From the NCBI GenBank assembly GCA_029245345.1, contig JAQWPM010000021.1:62001-126000 (forward strand): a DNA stretch of 64,000 nt, in the 5' to 3' direction. The notes beneath the pieces are model-generated. The model ran no database searches and was not told where the DNA came from. It was given only the letters and a program-made list of their open reading frames with translations. This DNA comes from Longimicrobiales bacterium. Its GTDB lineage: Bacteria > Gemmatimonadota > Gemmatimonadetes > Longimicrobiales > Gaopeijiaceae. Below, piece by piece: positions 1 to 9,308 of this stretch. Position 1 is the first letter of the stretch. Every line of letters starts with the position of its first letter. A program made the translations under genes and the position numbers.

Positions 1-2
1 TC

Positions 3-179
3 ACCCGTGAGCCGACTTCCGCACCTGACGAACTAGATCCGGTCGGCGAGTTGAGTCTCGAGTTGGCCAAGAAGGTGCGCCGGCGCGCACTCTCGGACGG
101 TACGGCGGACCACCCTGAGGCCCTCAAAGATCTGGCCGACGCATTCTTCCCCTTCCCCGACACACCATTGGTCCATTGA
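3..179 (+). CDS. C-terminal end of an unrecognised protein
   Basis: The reading frame is open from the window edge and ends at TGA (177-179), giving the last 58 residues. The tail is mixed charged and hydrophobic, with a basic stretch KKVRRR near its middle and an end rich in Phe and Pro (FFPFPDTPLVH). Codon use fits the neighbours. No family motif is visible in so short a piece. It converges on gatB, with about 70 bases between the two stops and no clear terminator. Confidence 0.45.
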   Translation, partial: TREPTSAPDELDPVGELSLELAKKVRRRALSDGTADHPEALKDLADAFFPFPDTPLVH

Positions 180-249
180 CCACGCATAAAGGACCCGGAC
201 TTCGGCGCGGGCGTCACATCGCGCAGGGCCGCTAAGCACGCGCTGGGCG

Positions 250-1680
250 CTATCTGTCCAACCGGCCAACAAGTAGTTCGTTCACTCGTCGAGGATCAGC
301 CTGCCCCTTGGATCGCTTCATGACCTGTCCCATGAGGAAGCCCAAGATTTTCTTTTCTCCCCCACGGTAGCGATCTGCCTCAGCTGGATGTGCCTCGAGG
401 GTCGCGTCCACCCAAGACAAGAGTGGTCCTTCGTCACGGACCTGAAGGAGCCCCATGGCTTGGACAACAGCGCGAGGCTCACCGCCCTGTTCCGCGATCG
501 CGGCGAGTACCTTCTTCGCTCCACCTTCGGACACCGTCCCGTCCAGAACGAGGCCAATCAGGTCAGCAAGTTGCGCGGGCCGCACAGGTAATGTGATCGC
601 GTCGCAGCCGCGGTCGTTCATGAGCGCCTGCACCGGGCCCATCATCCAGTTGGCCGCCACCTTCGCGTCACCTACCTGCGCCGAGACGTTCTCGAAATAA
701 TCGGCGGTCACACGGGACTGCGTGAGCACACCCGCGTCATACGGCACGAGGCCCAACTGATTCTGTAGACGATGCCGGCGCGCACGGGGGAGTTCTGGGA
801 GGGCCTTCTTCGCCTCGCGAATGGCCTCTGGCGCCACCCGCAGAGGAGGGAGGTCGGGATCAGGGAAGTAGCGATAGTCGTGACTCTCTTCCTTGGATCG
901 CATGGGGCGAACCTCACCCTTGTGATCGTCCCATAAAAGCGTCTGCTGTTGGATCGTGCCTCCCCCATCAAGAACGTGCCTCTGGCGTTCAATCTCAATT
1001 TCGAGAGCACGCTGAATGCCCGAGAACGAGTTGACGTTCTTGATCTCGGTCTTCACTCCCAACTCTGAAGAACCCGTAGGACGTAGCGAGATGTTCGCAT
1101 CGGCTCGAAGCGATCCTTCCTCCATGTTGCAATCGCTGACTTCCACGTACTCGAGTGTCTGCTTGAGCGCACTCAAAAACGCACGGGTGTCCGCAGGAGA
1201 ATGGAGATCGGGTTCGGTCACGATCTCGACCAGCGGAGTCCCCGCCCGATTGAGGTCGACAGCCGTCGATCCAGGAATCCGATCGTGTAGTGACTTCCCG
1301 GCGTCTTCCTCCATGTGAACCCTTCGGATTCGCACGGACTTTTCTCCATCGTCGGTATCGAAGACCACCGTGCCACCGGTCGCGATCGGACGATCGAACT
1401 GGGTGACCTGATATCCCTTTGGCAGGTCCGGGTAGAAGTAGTTCTTGCGGGCCCAAACACTCTCGGTGTGAACCGTGCAGCCGAGAGACAGCGCCGATCT
1501 CACAGCGAGTCTGACAGCCTCCGGATTGGTCGCAGGCAGGGCTCCAGGAAGCCCGAGGCATACCGGGCACACGTGGGTGTTGGGCGCGTCCCCAAAGACG
1601 ACTTCGTCGGCGCAAAACAGCTTCCGGTCGGTTCGAAGTTGGGCATGCACCTCGATGCCGATCACGGCTTCCCATGTCAT
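250..1680 (-). CDS. gatB: Asp/Glu-tRNA(Asn/Gln) amidotransferase subunit B
   Basis: GatB recognises misacylated Glu-tRNA(Gln) or Asp-tRNA(Asn) and activates it for amidation with ammonia from GatA. The 476-residue protein has the family start (WEAVIGIEVHAQL), the PVCLGLPGALP segment, the RKNYFYPDLPKGYQ motif of the kinase-like cradle domain, and a C-terminal helical/YqeY-like tail ending near KRSKGQADPRRVNELL. I chose the ATG at 1680 over an upstream in-frame start because it overlaps the gatA stop as ATGA and matches the normal GatB N-terminus. It is the last gene of the pcrA-gatC-gatA-gatB run, and its presence implies indirect Gln- and/or Asn-tRNA synthesis. Confidence 0.97.
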   Translation of the reverse strand: MTWEAVIGIEVHAQLRTDRKLFCADEVVFGDAPNTHVCPVCLGLPGALPATNPEAVRLAVRSALSLGCTVHTESVWARKNYFYPDLPKGYQVTQFDRPIATGGTVVFDTDDGEKSVRIRRVHMEEDAGKSLHDRIPGSTAVDLNRAGTPLVEIVTEPDLHSPADTRAFLSALKQTLEYVEVSDCNMEEGSLRADANISLRPTGSSELGVKTEIKNVNSFSGIQRALEIEIERQRHVLDGGGTIQQQTLLWDDHKGEVRPMRSKEESHDYRYFPDPDLPPLRVAPEAIREAKKALPELPRARRHRLQNQLGLVPYDAGVLTQSRVTADYFENVSAQVGDAKVAANWMMGPVQALMNDRGCDAITLPVRPAQLADLIGLVLDGTVSEGGAKKVLAAIAEQGGEPRAVVQAMGLLQVRDEGPLLSWVDATLEAHPAEADRYRGGEKKILGFLMGQVMKRSKGQADPRRVNELLVGRLDR

Positions 1681-3074
1681 GTCGATTCCTCCGCGAACGA
1701 CGCCTCTAGCGCGCCCGCAGCCGCAATCATGGTTTGTTCTTCCCACCAAGGAGCGAGGAACTGCCCGCCTACCGGAAGTCCCCCCAACTCGCCGATCGGA
1801 ACCGACATGCCCGGAATACCAGCGAGGTTGGCAGTCACCGTAAAGACGTCGGATAGATACATCGCGACCGGATCGTCCGTGTTCTCGCCGAGGTTGAACG
1901 CCGGCGTCGGCGCGGTGGGTGTGAAGAGCACATCGACATCTTTGAAAACGGCTTCGAAGTCCTGCGCGATCAGGCCACGAGCTCTTTGAGCGGTCCCGTA
2001 GTACTCATGGTAGTAGCCTGCCGACAGTACGTACGTCCCAAGCATGATCCTGCGCTTTACCTCCCTCCCGAAGGCATCTCGTGTCGCACGATACATGTCT
2101 CCGATATCGCGTCCCTCCCCTCTCACACCAAACCTCGCACCGTCGTATCGAGCCAAATTGCTAGATGCCTCGGCTGGTGCGAGCACATAGTACGTCGGGA
2201 TCGCGTAATTCGTGTGCGGCAGCGATACCCGCGAGACCACAGCCCCGCGATCCACCAAGCGTTCCAGAGCCTCGTCAATGAGACGCCGCACACCCGGGTC
2301 GAGCGCCGCCGGCAAGTACTCGTCTGGCACGCCGATCCTAAGCCCCGCCACCCCTCTCTTTCCGGCTCCGGAGAAGTCAGGGACCTCTCGTTGAACAGAC
2401 GTCGAGTCGCGAGGATCGTGTCCAGAGATCACTTCGAGAGCGAGAGACGCATCCCGGACGGTCCGTCCGAAGGTCCCGACCTGGTCCAGCGACGAGGCGA
2501 AGGCGACCAGGCCGTAACGGCTAACACGGCCATACGTCGGCTTAATGCCCACAACACCACAGAAGGACGCCGGTTGTCTCACCGAGCCTCCGGTGTCCGA
2601 CCCTAGAGCGATCGGCGTATACCCGGCAGCGACGGCGGCGGCAGACCCGCCCGAACTCCCCCCCGGCACACGGTCGCGATCGTGAGGGTTCAACGTCGGG
2701 CCAAACGCCGAATTCTCGGTCGACGACCCCATCGCGAACTCGTCCAGATTGGTCTTTCCAACGATGACCCCACCCGCTTCCCTGAGCCGACGCACCACGG
2801 TGGCTTCAAACGGGGAAACGTGCCCGTCAAGAATCTTCGATCCGCACGTAGTGGGCAGGTCCGTTGTCGCGAGATTGTCCTTGATGGCTACCGGCACGCC
2901 AGCCAGCAGCCCTGATGAGGCCCCGGTCAGGGCGGACTCAGGATTCAAGGACACGAAGGCGTTCAGAGCTTCCGGTCCGGACTCGGCTTCTGAGATCGCG
3001 ACGAGGGCAGAACGAGCGGGGCCAAGCGGTGTCTCGCCATCCCTAACACATTCCGCAATCTGGAAAGCGCTCAT
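1677..3074 (-). CDS. gatA: Asp/Glu-tRNA(Asn/Gln) amidotransferase subunit A
   Basis: GatA is the amidase-signature glutaminase subunit of GatCAB and releases ammonia from glutamine for transfer to the tRNA-bound acid. The 465 residues carry the full Ser-cisSer-Lys triad. Lys65 sits in VAIKDN, the cis-Ser at about 140 lies in PGGSSGGSAAAVAAG, and the nucleophile at about 164 lies in SDTGGSVR. Length is normal for the family. Both ends are coupled by 4-base ATGA overlaps, with gatC upstream and gatB downstream, so the three subunits are probably made stoichiometrically from one message. Confidence 0.97.
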   Translation of the reverse strand: MSAFQIAECVRDGETPLGPARSALVAISEAESGPEALNAFVSLNPESALTGASSGLLAGVPVAIKDNLATTDLPTTCGSKILDGHVSPFEATVVRRLREAGGVIVGKTNLDEFAMGSSTENSAFGPTLNPHDRDRVPGGSSGGSAAAVAAGYTPIALGSDTGGSVRQPASFCGVVGIKPTYGRVSRYGLVAFASSLDQVGTFGRTVRDASLALEVISGHDPRDSTSVQREVPDFSGAGKRGVAGLRIGVPDEYLPAALDPGVRRLIDEALERLVDRGAVVSRVSLPHTNYAIPTYYVLAPAEASSNLARYDGARFGVRGEGRDIGDMYRATRDAFGREVKRRIMLGTYVLSAGYYHEYYGTAQRARGLIAQDFEAVFKDVDVLFTPTAPTPAFNLGENTDDPVAMYLSDVFTVTANLAGIPGMSVPIGELGGLPVGGQFLAPWWEEQTMIAAAGALEASFAEEST

Positions 3075-3385
3075 TTCGAGCCCTCCCCCTCCAATCCAGG
3101 AGGTGGGGGCACGACGAAAAAGCCATCGCGGACATCGGGGGCGAAGTCTTCGAGTGTCACCGTCAGTCGGTCACGCTCTTCGCGGTCGGCGGACCGGGTC
3201 GATGGAAGTGGCGTGCGAATCTGAGGAGTGAGATCCGAAAGCTCTGCGAGTTCCAGGCCACGAAGGCCGTCGACGTGTTCGAGAATCCGATTGAGTTCCC
3301 CAGTGAGATCTCCCGCCTCGTCAGCCGAAAGGCTGATGTGCGCCAACGACGCGACGCGGGCTACATCCTGCGGATCTACACTCAC
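3071..3385 (-). CDS. gatC: Asp/Glu-tRNA(Asn/Gln) amidotransferase subunit C
   Basis: GatC is the small belt subunit that wraps GatA and stabilises GatAB. The 104-residue protein shows the family pattern VARVASLAHISLS near the N-terminus and the helix LNRILEHVDGLRGLEL. The C-terminal part carries the usual acidic LEDFAPDVRDGFFVVPPP segment. I place the start at GTG 3385: GGAGAAGG ends 7 bases upstream and the GTG overlaps the pcrA stop as GTGA. An in-frame TTG two codons earlier sits too close to that ribosome binding site. Confidence 0.93.
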   Translation of the reverse strand: MSVDPQDVARVASLAHISLSADEAGDLTGELNRILEHVDGLRGLELAELSDLTPQIRTPLPSTRSADREERDRLTVTLEDFAPDVRDGFFVVPPPPGLEGEGSK

Positions 3386-5655
3386 GGCCAATCCTTCTCC
3401 AAGCTGGCATACCGAATAAGGAGTTTCTTCCTGCCGGCAGCATCGAAATCGACCGTGACTTTGAGATCCCGGCCGAAACCGCTGAGCTCAACGACGGACC
3501 CGGACCCGAACGTGGGGTGCACCACTCTCTCGCCTTTGACGAACCGCGGCATGTCTTGATTGAGAGTATCGTCATCATCCGGCTCCTGATCGACCTGGAC
3601 AGCGTCGCGCCGGCGGTAGCCACTTCTCCCGCCACGGTGGGGTGTCGAGGTCCGGGCACTCGTCAACTGACGACTCCGCCTCCGGTCGACCAACTCCTCC
3701 GGAACCGATTCGACGAATGTCGAGAGAGTTCCGTATGTGAAGTCTCCGGCCCTTCGGCGCTGGCGAGCCCACGTGAAGCACAACTTGTCTTCTGCCCGGG
3801 TGATGCCGACGTAGAAGAGTCGCCGCTCCTCTTCAAGAGACTTCGGGTCGTCGTAGGACCGGCTTAACGGGAACAGGCCCTCTTCCAAGCCGGCAATAAA
3901 TACGACCGCAAACTCAAGTCCCTTGGCATTGTGCAAGGTCATTATAGTGACCGTCTCTGCGTCCGGATCAAGTCGATCCACGTCGGCCACCAATGCGACC
4001 TGTTGAAGGAAAAGATCGAGTTCGGAGAACGTGTCGATCTCTTCTTCGTCCATCGTCTGCATTAGCGCAGCATCGAAATCGAGCGCACCCGCAATGAGCT
4101 CCGACACGTTGCGCGCACGGTCCTCTCCGTCCGGACCCTCGTCGTGAAGGTGACGCACAAGATCCAGATCATCGACGAGTTCTTCGAGCAATTCACCGAT
4201 AGTCGCATGGACCGCTCGAACACTGAATCGCTGAATCAATTCAGCGAAGCCCACGAGCCCTTTGGCACCGGCCGCTCTGATTTCTGGAATTTCCGCAGCG
4301 CGGGCGGCCGCTTCAAGCAATGTGACGCCCTGGACCCCAGCCCAACGCTTGAGGTGCTCCTGCGACGTCAATCCGACGCTGCGCCTCGGATAATTGACAA
4401 CTCGACCAAACGCCACGGCATCTTTCGGATTCGAGATCAAGCGGAGGTAGGCCAAAACGTCTTGGATTTCCCTACGCTCGTAAAAACGCACGCCGCCAAC
4501 CACCTGATACGGCACACCCTCACGGCGGAAGGCGTCTTCCATCGCTCGTGCCTGGGCGTTCGTGCGGTAAAGAACGGCACACCCACCGTGCGAAAGAGTC
4601 GGTGTGTCCTGAACACGGGCCTCGATCTCACCCACGATCCAGCGTGCCTCGTCGTTCTCGTCGAAGGTCTCGACCATGGTGATCAGTTCGCCGCCCTCAC
4701 GGTTCGTACGCAGCGTCTTCTCGGGGCGGTCGGTGTTCTCTTCGATGACGGCATTCGCTGCGTCGAGAATCTTGGCTGTAGATCGATAGTTGATCTCCAG
4801 CGGCACGATGGACGCGCGGGGAAAGCTCACTTCGAAGTCCAAGATGTTGCGGATATCAGCCCCTCTCCACCCATAGATGGATTGATCCGGATCACCCACG
4901 ACCATCAAGTTTTCGTGCTTCTGAGCGAGCAACTCTACGAACCGGTACTGCGCCTTGTTCGTGTCCTGGTACTCGTCGACGAGGATAAACGAGAAGCGAT
5001 TTCGGTATCTCTCGAGCAGGTCCGGGTGGTCCTCGAACAACTGGACGGGCTTCATGAGGAGGTCGTCGAAGTCGAAGGCATTTTGGTTTTTCAGCGCCTT
5101 CTGATATTCCGGAAATACCTTCCCTACGTTGCGTAGGAAGAGGTCGAACGACCCTTCCGTTTCTCGGGCGAACGTGTCCCCGTCGATGAGTTGGTTCTTC
5201 GCGTTGCTCATCTCTGACCGCAGAGCCTTGGGGCTCCACTTTTTGGGATCGAGCCCGACCGAGTCTTGGACGTTCTTAACCAGCCTCAAGGACTGGTCTG
5301 CGTCAAAGATCGAGAAGTTGCGATCCCATCCGAGCCGGTCGGCGTGGCGTCGTAGCAACCGGGCCCCAAGTGAGTGGAACGTACCCATCCACATCCCCTT
5401 CGGCTCACTACCCAGGAGCCTAGTGATGCGCTCCTTCATTTCACCGGCTGCCTTGTTGGTGAATGTGACCGCAAGAATGCGGTCGGGCGCCACACCGTGC
5501 TCTTCGACCAGATTGCACACACGCGCAGTCAACACTCGTGTCTTTCCGGACCCAGCTCCGGCCAAGACCAAGATGGGTCCCTCGAAATGTGTCGTCGCTT
5601 CGAGTTGTTCTGGATTGAGCCCGTTCAGGTGGGCCCCGCCCTTGAGATCAAGCAT
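3382..5655 (-). CDS. pcrA: UvrD/PcrA-type superfamily 1 DNA helicase
   Basis: This is a 3'-5' DNA helicase of repair and plasmid/replication housekeeping (UvrD/Rep/PcrA). In order it shows NGLNPEQLEA, Walker A AGAGSGKTRVL (about residues 36-46), motif II DEYQDTNKAQ, the GDPDQSIYGWRGA motif III region, TLHNAKGLEF, and the GITRAEDKLCF motif VI. A disordered linker then leads to a C-terminal beta domain around ERVVHPTFGSGSVVEL that is typical of PcrA and binds RNA polymerase in known members. At 757 residues it has normal length. It overlaps the upstream kinase gene by 8 bases and gatC by 4, so it belongs to the serS-gatB operon. Confidence 0.95.
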   Translation of the reverse strand: MLDLKGGAHLNGLNPEQLEATTHFEGPILVLAGAGSGKTRVLTARVCNLVEEHGVAPDRILAVTFTNKAAGEMKERITRLLGSEPKGMWMGTFHSLGARLLRRHADRLGWDRNFSIFDADQSLRLVKNVQDSVGLDPKKWSPKALRSEMSNAKNQLIDGDTFARETEGSFDLFLRNVGKVFPEYQKALKNQNAFDFDDLLMKPVQLFEDHPDLLERYRNRFSFILVDEYQDTNKAQYRFVELLAQKHENLMVVGDPDQSIYGWRGADIRNILDFEVSFPRASIVPLEINYRSTAKILDAANAVIEENTDRPEKTLRTNREGGELITMVETFDENDEARWIVGEIEARVQDTPTLSHGGCAVLYRTNAQARAMEDAFRREGVPYQVVGGVRFYERREIQDVLAYLRLISNPKDAVAFGRVVNYPRRSVGLTSQEHLKRWAGVQGVTLLEAAARAAEIPEIRAAGAKGLVGFAELIQRFSVRAVHATIGELLEELVDDLDLVRHLHDEGPDGEDRARNVSELIAGALDFDAALMQTMDEEEIDTFSELDLFLQQVALVADVDRLDPDAETVTIMTLHNAKGLEFAVVFIAGLEEGLFPLSRSYDDPKSLEEERRLFYVGITRAEDKLCFTWARQRRRAGDFTYGTLSTFVESVPEELVDRRRSRQLTSARTSTPHRGGRSGYRRRDAVQVDQEPDDDDTLNQDMPRFVKGERVVHPTFGSGSVVELSGFGRDLKVTVDFDAAGRKKLLIRYASLEKDWP

Positions 5656-6829
5656 CCGCTACCGGGAGTCGGATTTGGAAGGTGGTGCCCTCGAAGCCTT
5701 CGAGGAGCTCGATCCGGCCTTTGTGCACGCCCTCGACGATGCGCCTTGAGAGGGCCAGTCCCACACCCCAACCCCTCGCTTTGGAGGTAATGCCGGGCTC
5801 GAAGATCTTGTCGCGGATCTCAGGGTCCACGCCGGGGCCAGTGTCGCGAATTCGAACGGACACCCATTGACCGCTCACTTCACGCGCGTAGATCGTGATC
5901 TTGCCGCCCCGGCCCGCTAGGGCGTCGAGCGCGTTTTTCACCACGTTCTCCAAGGCCCAAATCAGAAGCACTTCGTTCCCCATGATGCGGGGAAGACCGG
6001 TTGGCATATCTACGACGAGATCGACGCCTTTTCTGGTGAGTCGCGGGATGCGGGCCGCAAGATAACGCTCCAAGTCTCCAACAACTTGCCTGACGGAAAG
6101 CGATTCGAGATCGGGCTCGCGGCCAATCAACTCGAAGCGATGACTGATGCGCTCCAGTCGTTCCAGGTCCTCACCGATCGAGCCAGCGATCTCAGCGTCA
6201 TTGAGATTCCCTGGCCGCTCCTGGGGAGCGAGCCTCAGCACTTCGAGCCATCCGGCCAATGAGGACAACGGAGTGCCGAGTTGATGCGCCAATTCCCGGG
6301 CCATAGAAGTCCACGCCTTCTCGCTTTCGGCCCGGCGCTGGTATCGAATCACCGAGAAGCCGATGAAAACCACGAGCGACAGGCCACCTGCCTGGAGATA
6401 CGGCACCCACCGGAGATTCCGTACCTCGGGTGTGTCTCCGAAGTGGATGTGTTGGAGGTCGGGGTTCCCCACCGGCGCATTTCGCTCATCGAGACGGCGC
6501 GCATAGGCCCGGACCTCGGCCTGCCCCTCCACAGTCTCTAGGTCCACCTCGAACGGAAGGTTCACCACGCTGATGACGGTATCCGCCGCACCCATAAGAA
6601 TGAGCGGCACCTGGGACTCGTTGATGATGCGCTGGAGGTTGGCCAGCGCCTGGGTTTCCTCCGTTGGATCCTCGGTTGCGAGGCCCCCATGAACCTCGAC
6701 GAAGATCTCGGACAGGCGCCTAGAACTGTCCTGGACCTGCCTGACAATGCCTTGGGTGTAGACCAGATACCATCCAAGGAGAAGGAAGAACATCGTCGCT
6801 AGAGCGATCGGCCACTTGATGCGCATCAT
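5648..6829 (-). CDS. Orphan membrane sensor histidine kinase
   Basis: A two-component sensor of 393 residues. Two membrane spans (about 6-26 and 142-162) flank a roughly 115-residue extracytoplasmic sensor domain that I cannot assign. The cytoplasmic part has an H-box ELAHQLGTPLSSL with His182, an N-box ENVVKNALDAL and G-boxes DTGPGVDP and GWGVGLALS. No response regulator gene adjoins it, so the partner is unknown. It lies between serS and pcrA. I start at the first ATG of MMRIKWP (6829), 17 bases past the serS stop, rather than an upstream start inside serS. Confidence 0.9.
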   Translation of the reverse strand: MMRIKWPIALATMFFLLLGWYLVYTQGIVRQVQDSSRRLSEIFVEVHGGLATEDPTEETQALANLQRIINESQVPLILMGAADTVISVVNLPFEVDLETVEGQAEVRAYARRLDERNAPVGNPDLQHIHFGDTPEVRNLRWVPYLQAGGLSLVVFIGFSVIRYQRRAESEKAWTSMARELAHQLGTPLSSLAGWLEVLRLAPQERPGNLNDAEIAGSIGEDLERLERISHRFELIGREPDLESLSVRQVVGDLERYLAARIPRLTRKGVDLVVDMPTGLPRIMGNEVLLIWALENVVKNALDALAGRGGKITIYAREVSGQWVSVRIRDTGPGVDPEIRDKIFEPGITSKARGWGVGLALSRRIVEGVHKGRIELLEGFEGTTFQIRLPVADA

Positions 6830-6845
6830 GCGGACCGGCCCGTGC

Positions 6846-8126
6846 TCAGGACGGCGCCGCCAGCCGATCACACCCCACGTACGAGTGCAGAACTTCCGGC
6901 AACGAGATGCTGCCGTCGGCTTCTTGGAAGGTCTCGAGAATAGCCGCGACGATACGCGGCAGCGCGAGGCCGGAACCGTTCAATGTGTGCACGAACTGCG
7001 GCTTTTCACTCTGCGCCTCGCGAAAGCGAATGTTGGCACGCCGCGCTTGGTAATCCGTGAACGTCGTGCAGCTCGAGACTTCGAGCCATCGTTCGACCCC
7101 GGGAGCCCATACCTCGAGATCGTAGGTGAGCGCACCGCTGGCACCCGTATCATCCGCGGCTAACAGGACCCGTCGATAATGAAGTCCGAGCCGTTCGAGA
7201 AGGACCTCGGCATTCCGGGTCAGTTCCTCTAGAGCCTCTAAGCTACGCTCCGGACGCACATACCGGACCATCTCGACTTTGTCGAACTGGTGCACCCTCA
7301 GTAGGCCTCGTGTGTCCTTACCGGCCGCTCCTGCCTCTCTCCGAAAACACGGAGAATACGCGGTGTACTGCAACGGCATGTCGTCGCCGGACAGGAGTTC
7401 GTCACGGTGCATGTTGGTCATCGGGACCTCTGCAGTCGGGATCAGCCACAGATCGTCTCGCTCTGACTGATAGGACTCCTCCGAGAACTTCGGTAGTTGG
7501 CCCGTTCCAGTCATGGAGTCCGAGGTCACCAGGTACGGCACGCGAAGTTCCGTGTACCCATGCTCAGTCGTGTGTACGTCGAGAAAGAAGTTGATCAAGC
7601 CACGCTGTAGCCGCGCGCCGAGCCCCTTCATCACCGGGAACCCTGATCCGCTGATTTTAGATCCCCGAGCGAGATCAAAGAGACCGAGTTGTTCTCCTAG
7701 CTCCCAGTGGGGGAGCGGCGTGAAGTCGAACGTGACCGGTTCACCCCAAGTCATCAGGACTTCATTGGCTTCTTCACCACCCGCACACACTCGGTCCAAG
7801 GGTGTGTTCGGGATCGCCAGCAAGAGATCCGCGATCTCCTCATCCGCCTCCCGTACCTTCTCGTCCAACTCCGCGATTCGGTCGCCCACCTCACGCATTT
7901 TCAGGATCAACGCGTCGGCGTCCCCGCCCTCACGCTTGAGTGCGCCGATCCGTTTTGAGGCCTCGTTCCGTTTTGCCTTGAGATCGTTGACCACACCCAA
8001 TGCATCGCGACGGATCTCATCCAATTCGAGAATGCGGTCCACGAGCGGAGGAAGATCAGGGTCCCGCTTTATCAGGGCGACCTTCACCTCATCGGGCTCG
8101 GCCCGCAGCCGGCGAATGTCGAGCAT
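6846..8126 (-). CDS. serS: Seryl-tRNA synthetase
   Basis: This class II synthetase charges tRNA(Ser). The 426 residues begin with the usual MLDIRRLRAEPDEV and a long antiparallel coiled-coil arm (about 30-105) that grips the long variable arm of the tRNA. The catalytic core follows with motif 2 SPCFRREAGAAGKDTRGL and motif 3 around GSGLALPRIVAAILETFQ. Length and layout are typical. The ATG overlaps the stop of the upstream lipoprotein gene in TGATG, so translation is probably coupled. Confidence 0.97.
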   Translation of the reverse strand: MLDIRRLRAEPDEVKVALIKRDPDLPPLVDRILELDEIRRDALGVVNDLKAKRNEASKRIGALKREGGDADALILKMREVGDRIAELDEKVREADEEIADLLLAIPNTPLDRVCAGGEEANEVLMTWGEPVTFDFTPLPHWELGEQLGLFDLARGSKISGSGFPVMKGLGARLQRGLINFFLDVHTTEHGYTELRVPYLVTSDSMTGTGQLPKFSEESYQSERDDLWLIPTAEVPMTNMHRDELLSGDDMPLQYTAYSPCFRREAGAAGKDTRGLLRVHQFDKVEMVRYVRPERSLEALEELTRNAEVLLERLGLHYRRVLLAADDTGASGALTYDLEVWAPGVERWLEVSSCTTFTDYQARRANIRFREAQSEKPQFVHTLNGSGLALPRIVAAILETFQEADGSISLPEVLHSYVGCDRLAAPS

Positions 8127-8722
8127 CAGTCAGGCGGGACGAGTCGAAAATCGTTGCAAACAGGACTCGCCTCGAATACGAAGCTGAGCGTACCGCCCGC
8201 GACGTCGATATCAATGGGCTCCAGCTTAGCGTAGTACACGCAGTTCGTCCCGAATACGCCCATGCTCTGGTCGGTGCGGAACACATAGACCGTCCCCGCC
8301 TGAATAGGCACGGGCTCATTCGCGGAGTACACCAGCGTGTCCTCCGGCGCGCGCAAGACGTCTGCGAAGGCTTCGCCAGGGAACGTCGTGATTCTGGCCC
8401 GAGAGCGAATGCCCAGAGCCCCCGGCGGCAGAAACACCAACTGCCCACCGCGAGTGTCGAGCGCTACATCCCAATTGCCGGTCGCATTCGCGGACTCAAT
8501 CCGATGGCTCCTTCCCGTGTGGAAATTGAACCCAGATTCGAGGTTCAGCTCCGGGCGGGCTAAGGAATACAGAAGCACTGTGTCCGGCGACGATTGCCAA
8601 GGAATCGCAAACGGGTCGCTGCTACACGCCAGGACCACGGCAGAAAGCAGAAGCGTGACCGCCAACGCCGCGCGGCGAGAGCCGCGGTGGGCAAGACGTT
8701 CCAGGTTATTACTTGGTGTCAC
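8126..8722 (-). CDS. Predicted lipoprotein of unknown function
   Basis: A basic n-region, a hydrophobic stretch AALAVTLLLSAVV and a lipobox VLAC|SS mark a type II signal peptide. The mature part is about 170 residues, rich in beta-forming residues, with three further cysteines (one near FGTNCVYY, one at SPVCNDF). I do not recognise the family. I prefer GTG 8722, which has GAGG upstream, over the GTG five codons earlier. It is the first gene of the serS-pcrA-gatCAB run and its stop overlaps serS, an odd partner for translation genes. On this strand TTGACA occurs at 8787-8782 as a possible -35, but no good -10 follows. Confidence 0.7.
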   Translation of the reverse strand: MTPSNNLERLAHRGSRRAALAVTLLLSAVVLACSSDPFAIPWQSSPDTVLLYSLARPELNLESGFNFHTGRSHRIESANATGNWDVALDTRGGQLVFLPPGALGIRSRARITTFPGEAFADVLRAPEDTLVYSANEPVPIQAGTVYVFRTDQSMGVFGTNCVYYAKLEPIDIDVAGGTLSFVFEASPVCNDFRLVPPD

Positions 8723-8809
8723 GTTACATGTCCTCACGAAGACCGAAGAAGGAGCGAAAGGTGCCTGATCTCGGATAGGAGTGTCAAGCCCAAAAAGACC
8801 TGTAATTCC

Positions 8810-8838
8810 TTGACTTTACCCCGCGTGCCGGGTAGGTT
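8810..8838 (+). promoter_or_regulatory. Probable promoter of the receiver/manC operon
   Basis: TTGACT (8810-8815), a 17-base spacer and TAGGTT (8833-8838) form a sigma70-type promoter about 70 bases before the response regulator start. The -10 reads TAGGTTTG, which also fits the TAnnTTTG element described for Bacteroidota. The spacer holds an imperfect inverted repeat (TACCCCG/CGGGTA). The leader contains a perfect 6-bp hairpin GCTACC-GTGG-GGTAGC (8867-8882), possibly an operator or RNA stem. Confidence 0.6.
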
Positions 8839-8909
8839 TGCCGCCGTCGTCGTCTTTATCAGCCCAGCTACCGTGGGGTAGCCCGACGCACAGCGAGTGA
8901 GGTGCACCG

Positions 8910-9308
8910 GTGCCCAACCCCTCATCCACCCAAAGAGGCGGATGCATCCTCGTAGTTGACGACGAGCCCCACATCCGCCGTGTCCTGGCAACCATTCTTA
9001 GAAACGACGGTTTTCAGGCGTATGAAGCCTCCGACGGAGTAGAGGGAATGGAGGCGATCAACTCGGACCAGGATTTCGACTTCATCTTGTTGGATTTCAT
9101 GATGCCGGGCGCCACGGGCCTCGAGGTCTTGGCACGAATCCGATCTCATCCCCGTCGGGCGGACATTCCGGTCATTATCCTGACCGCAAAAGGCCAAGAC
9201 GCCGACCGACAGGCCGCTCTGGCTGGCGGTGCCAACGACTTCCTGACGAAACCATTCAGCCCGAAGAAACTCGTTGCCCGAATCCATGAGATCCTCGACC
9301 AGGCCTGA
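8910..9308 (+). CDS. Receiver-domain-only response regulator
   Basis: A 132-residue CheY-like receiver with no output domain. It has the acidic pair VVDDEP (about 16-20), the phospho-acceptor Asp62 in ILLDFMMPG, Thr92 in ILTAKG, and the conserved Lys114 in FLTKPFS. The start is GTG 8910, with GTGAGG upstream. It is the first gene after the divergent promoter region, and its 3' end overlaps the manC start. Whether it controls sugar-nucleotide synthesis or is merely cotranscribed cannot be told from sequence. No kinase is nearby. Confidence 0.9.
   Translation: MPNPSSTQRGGCILVVDDEPHIRRVLATILRNDGFQAYEASDGVEGMEAINSDQDFDFILLDFMMPGATGLEVLARIRSHPRRADIPVIILTAKGQDADRQAALAGGANDFLTKPFSPKKLVARIHEILDQA

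Noticed and set aside
1315-1989. Plus-strand frame over gatB/gatA
   Set aside because: Antisense to two certain genes, no start context and no motif.
4144-5136. Plus-strand frame of 330 codons within pcrA
   Set aside because: Antisense shadow of a helicase with all motifs intact; no family signal of its own.
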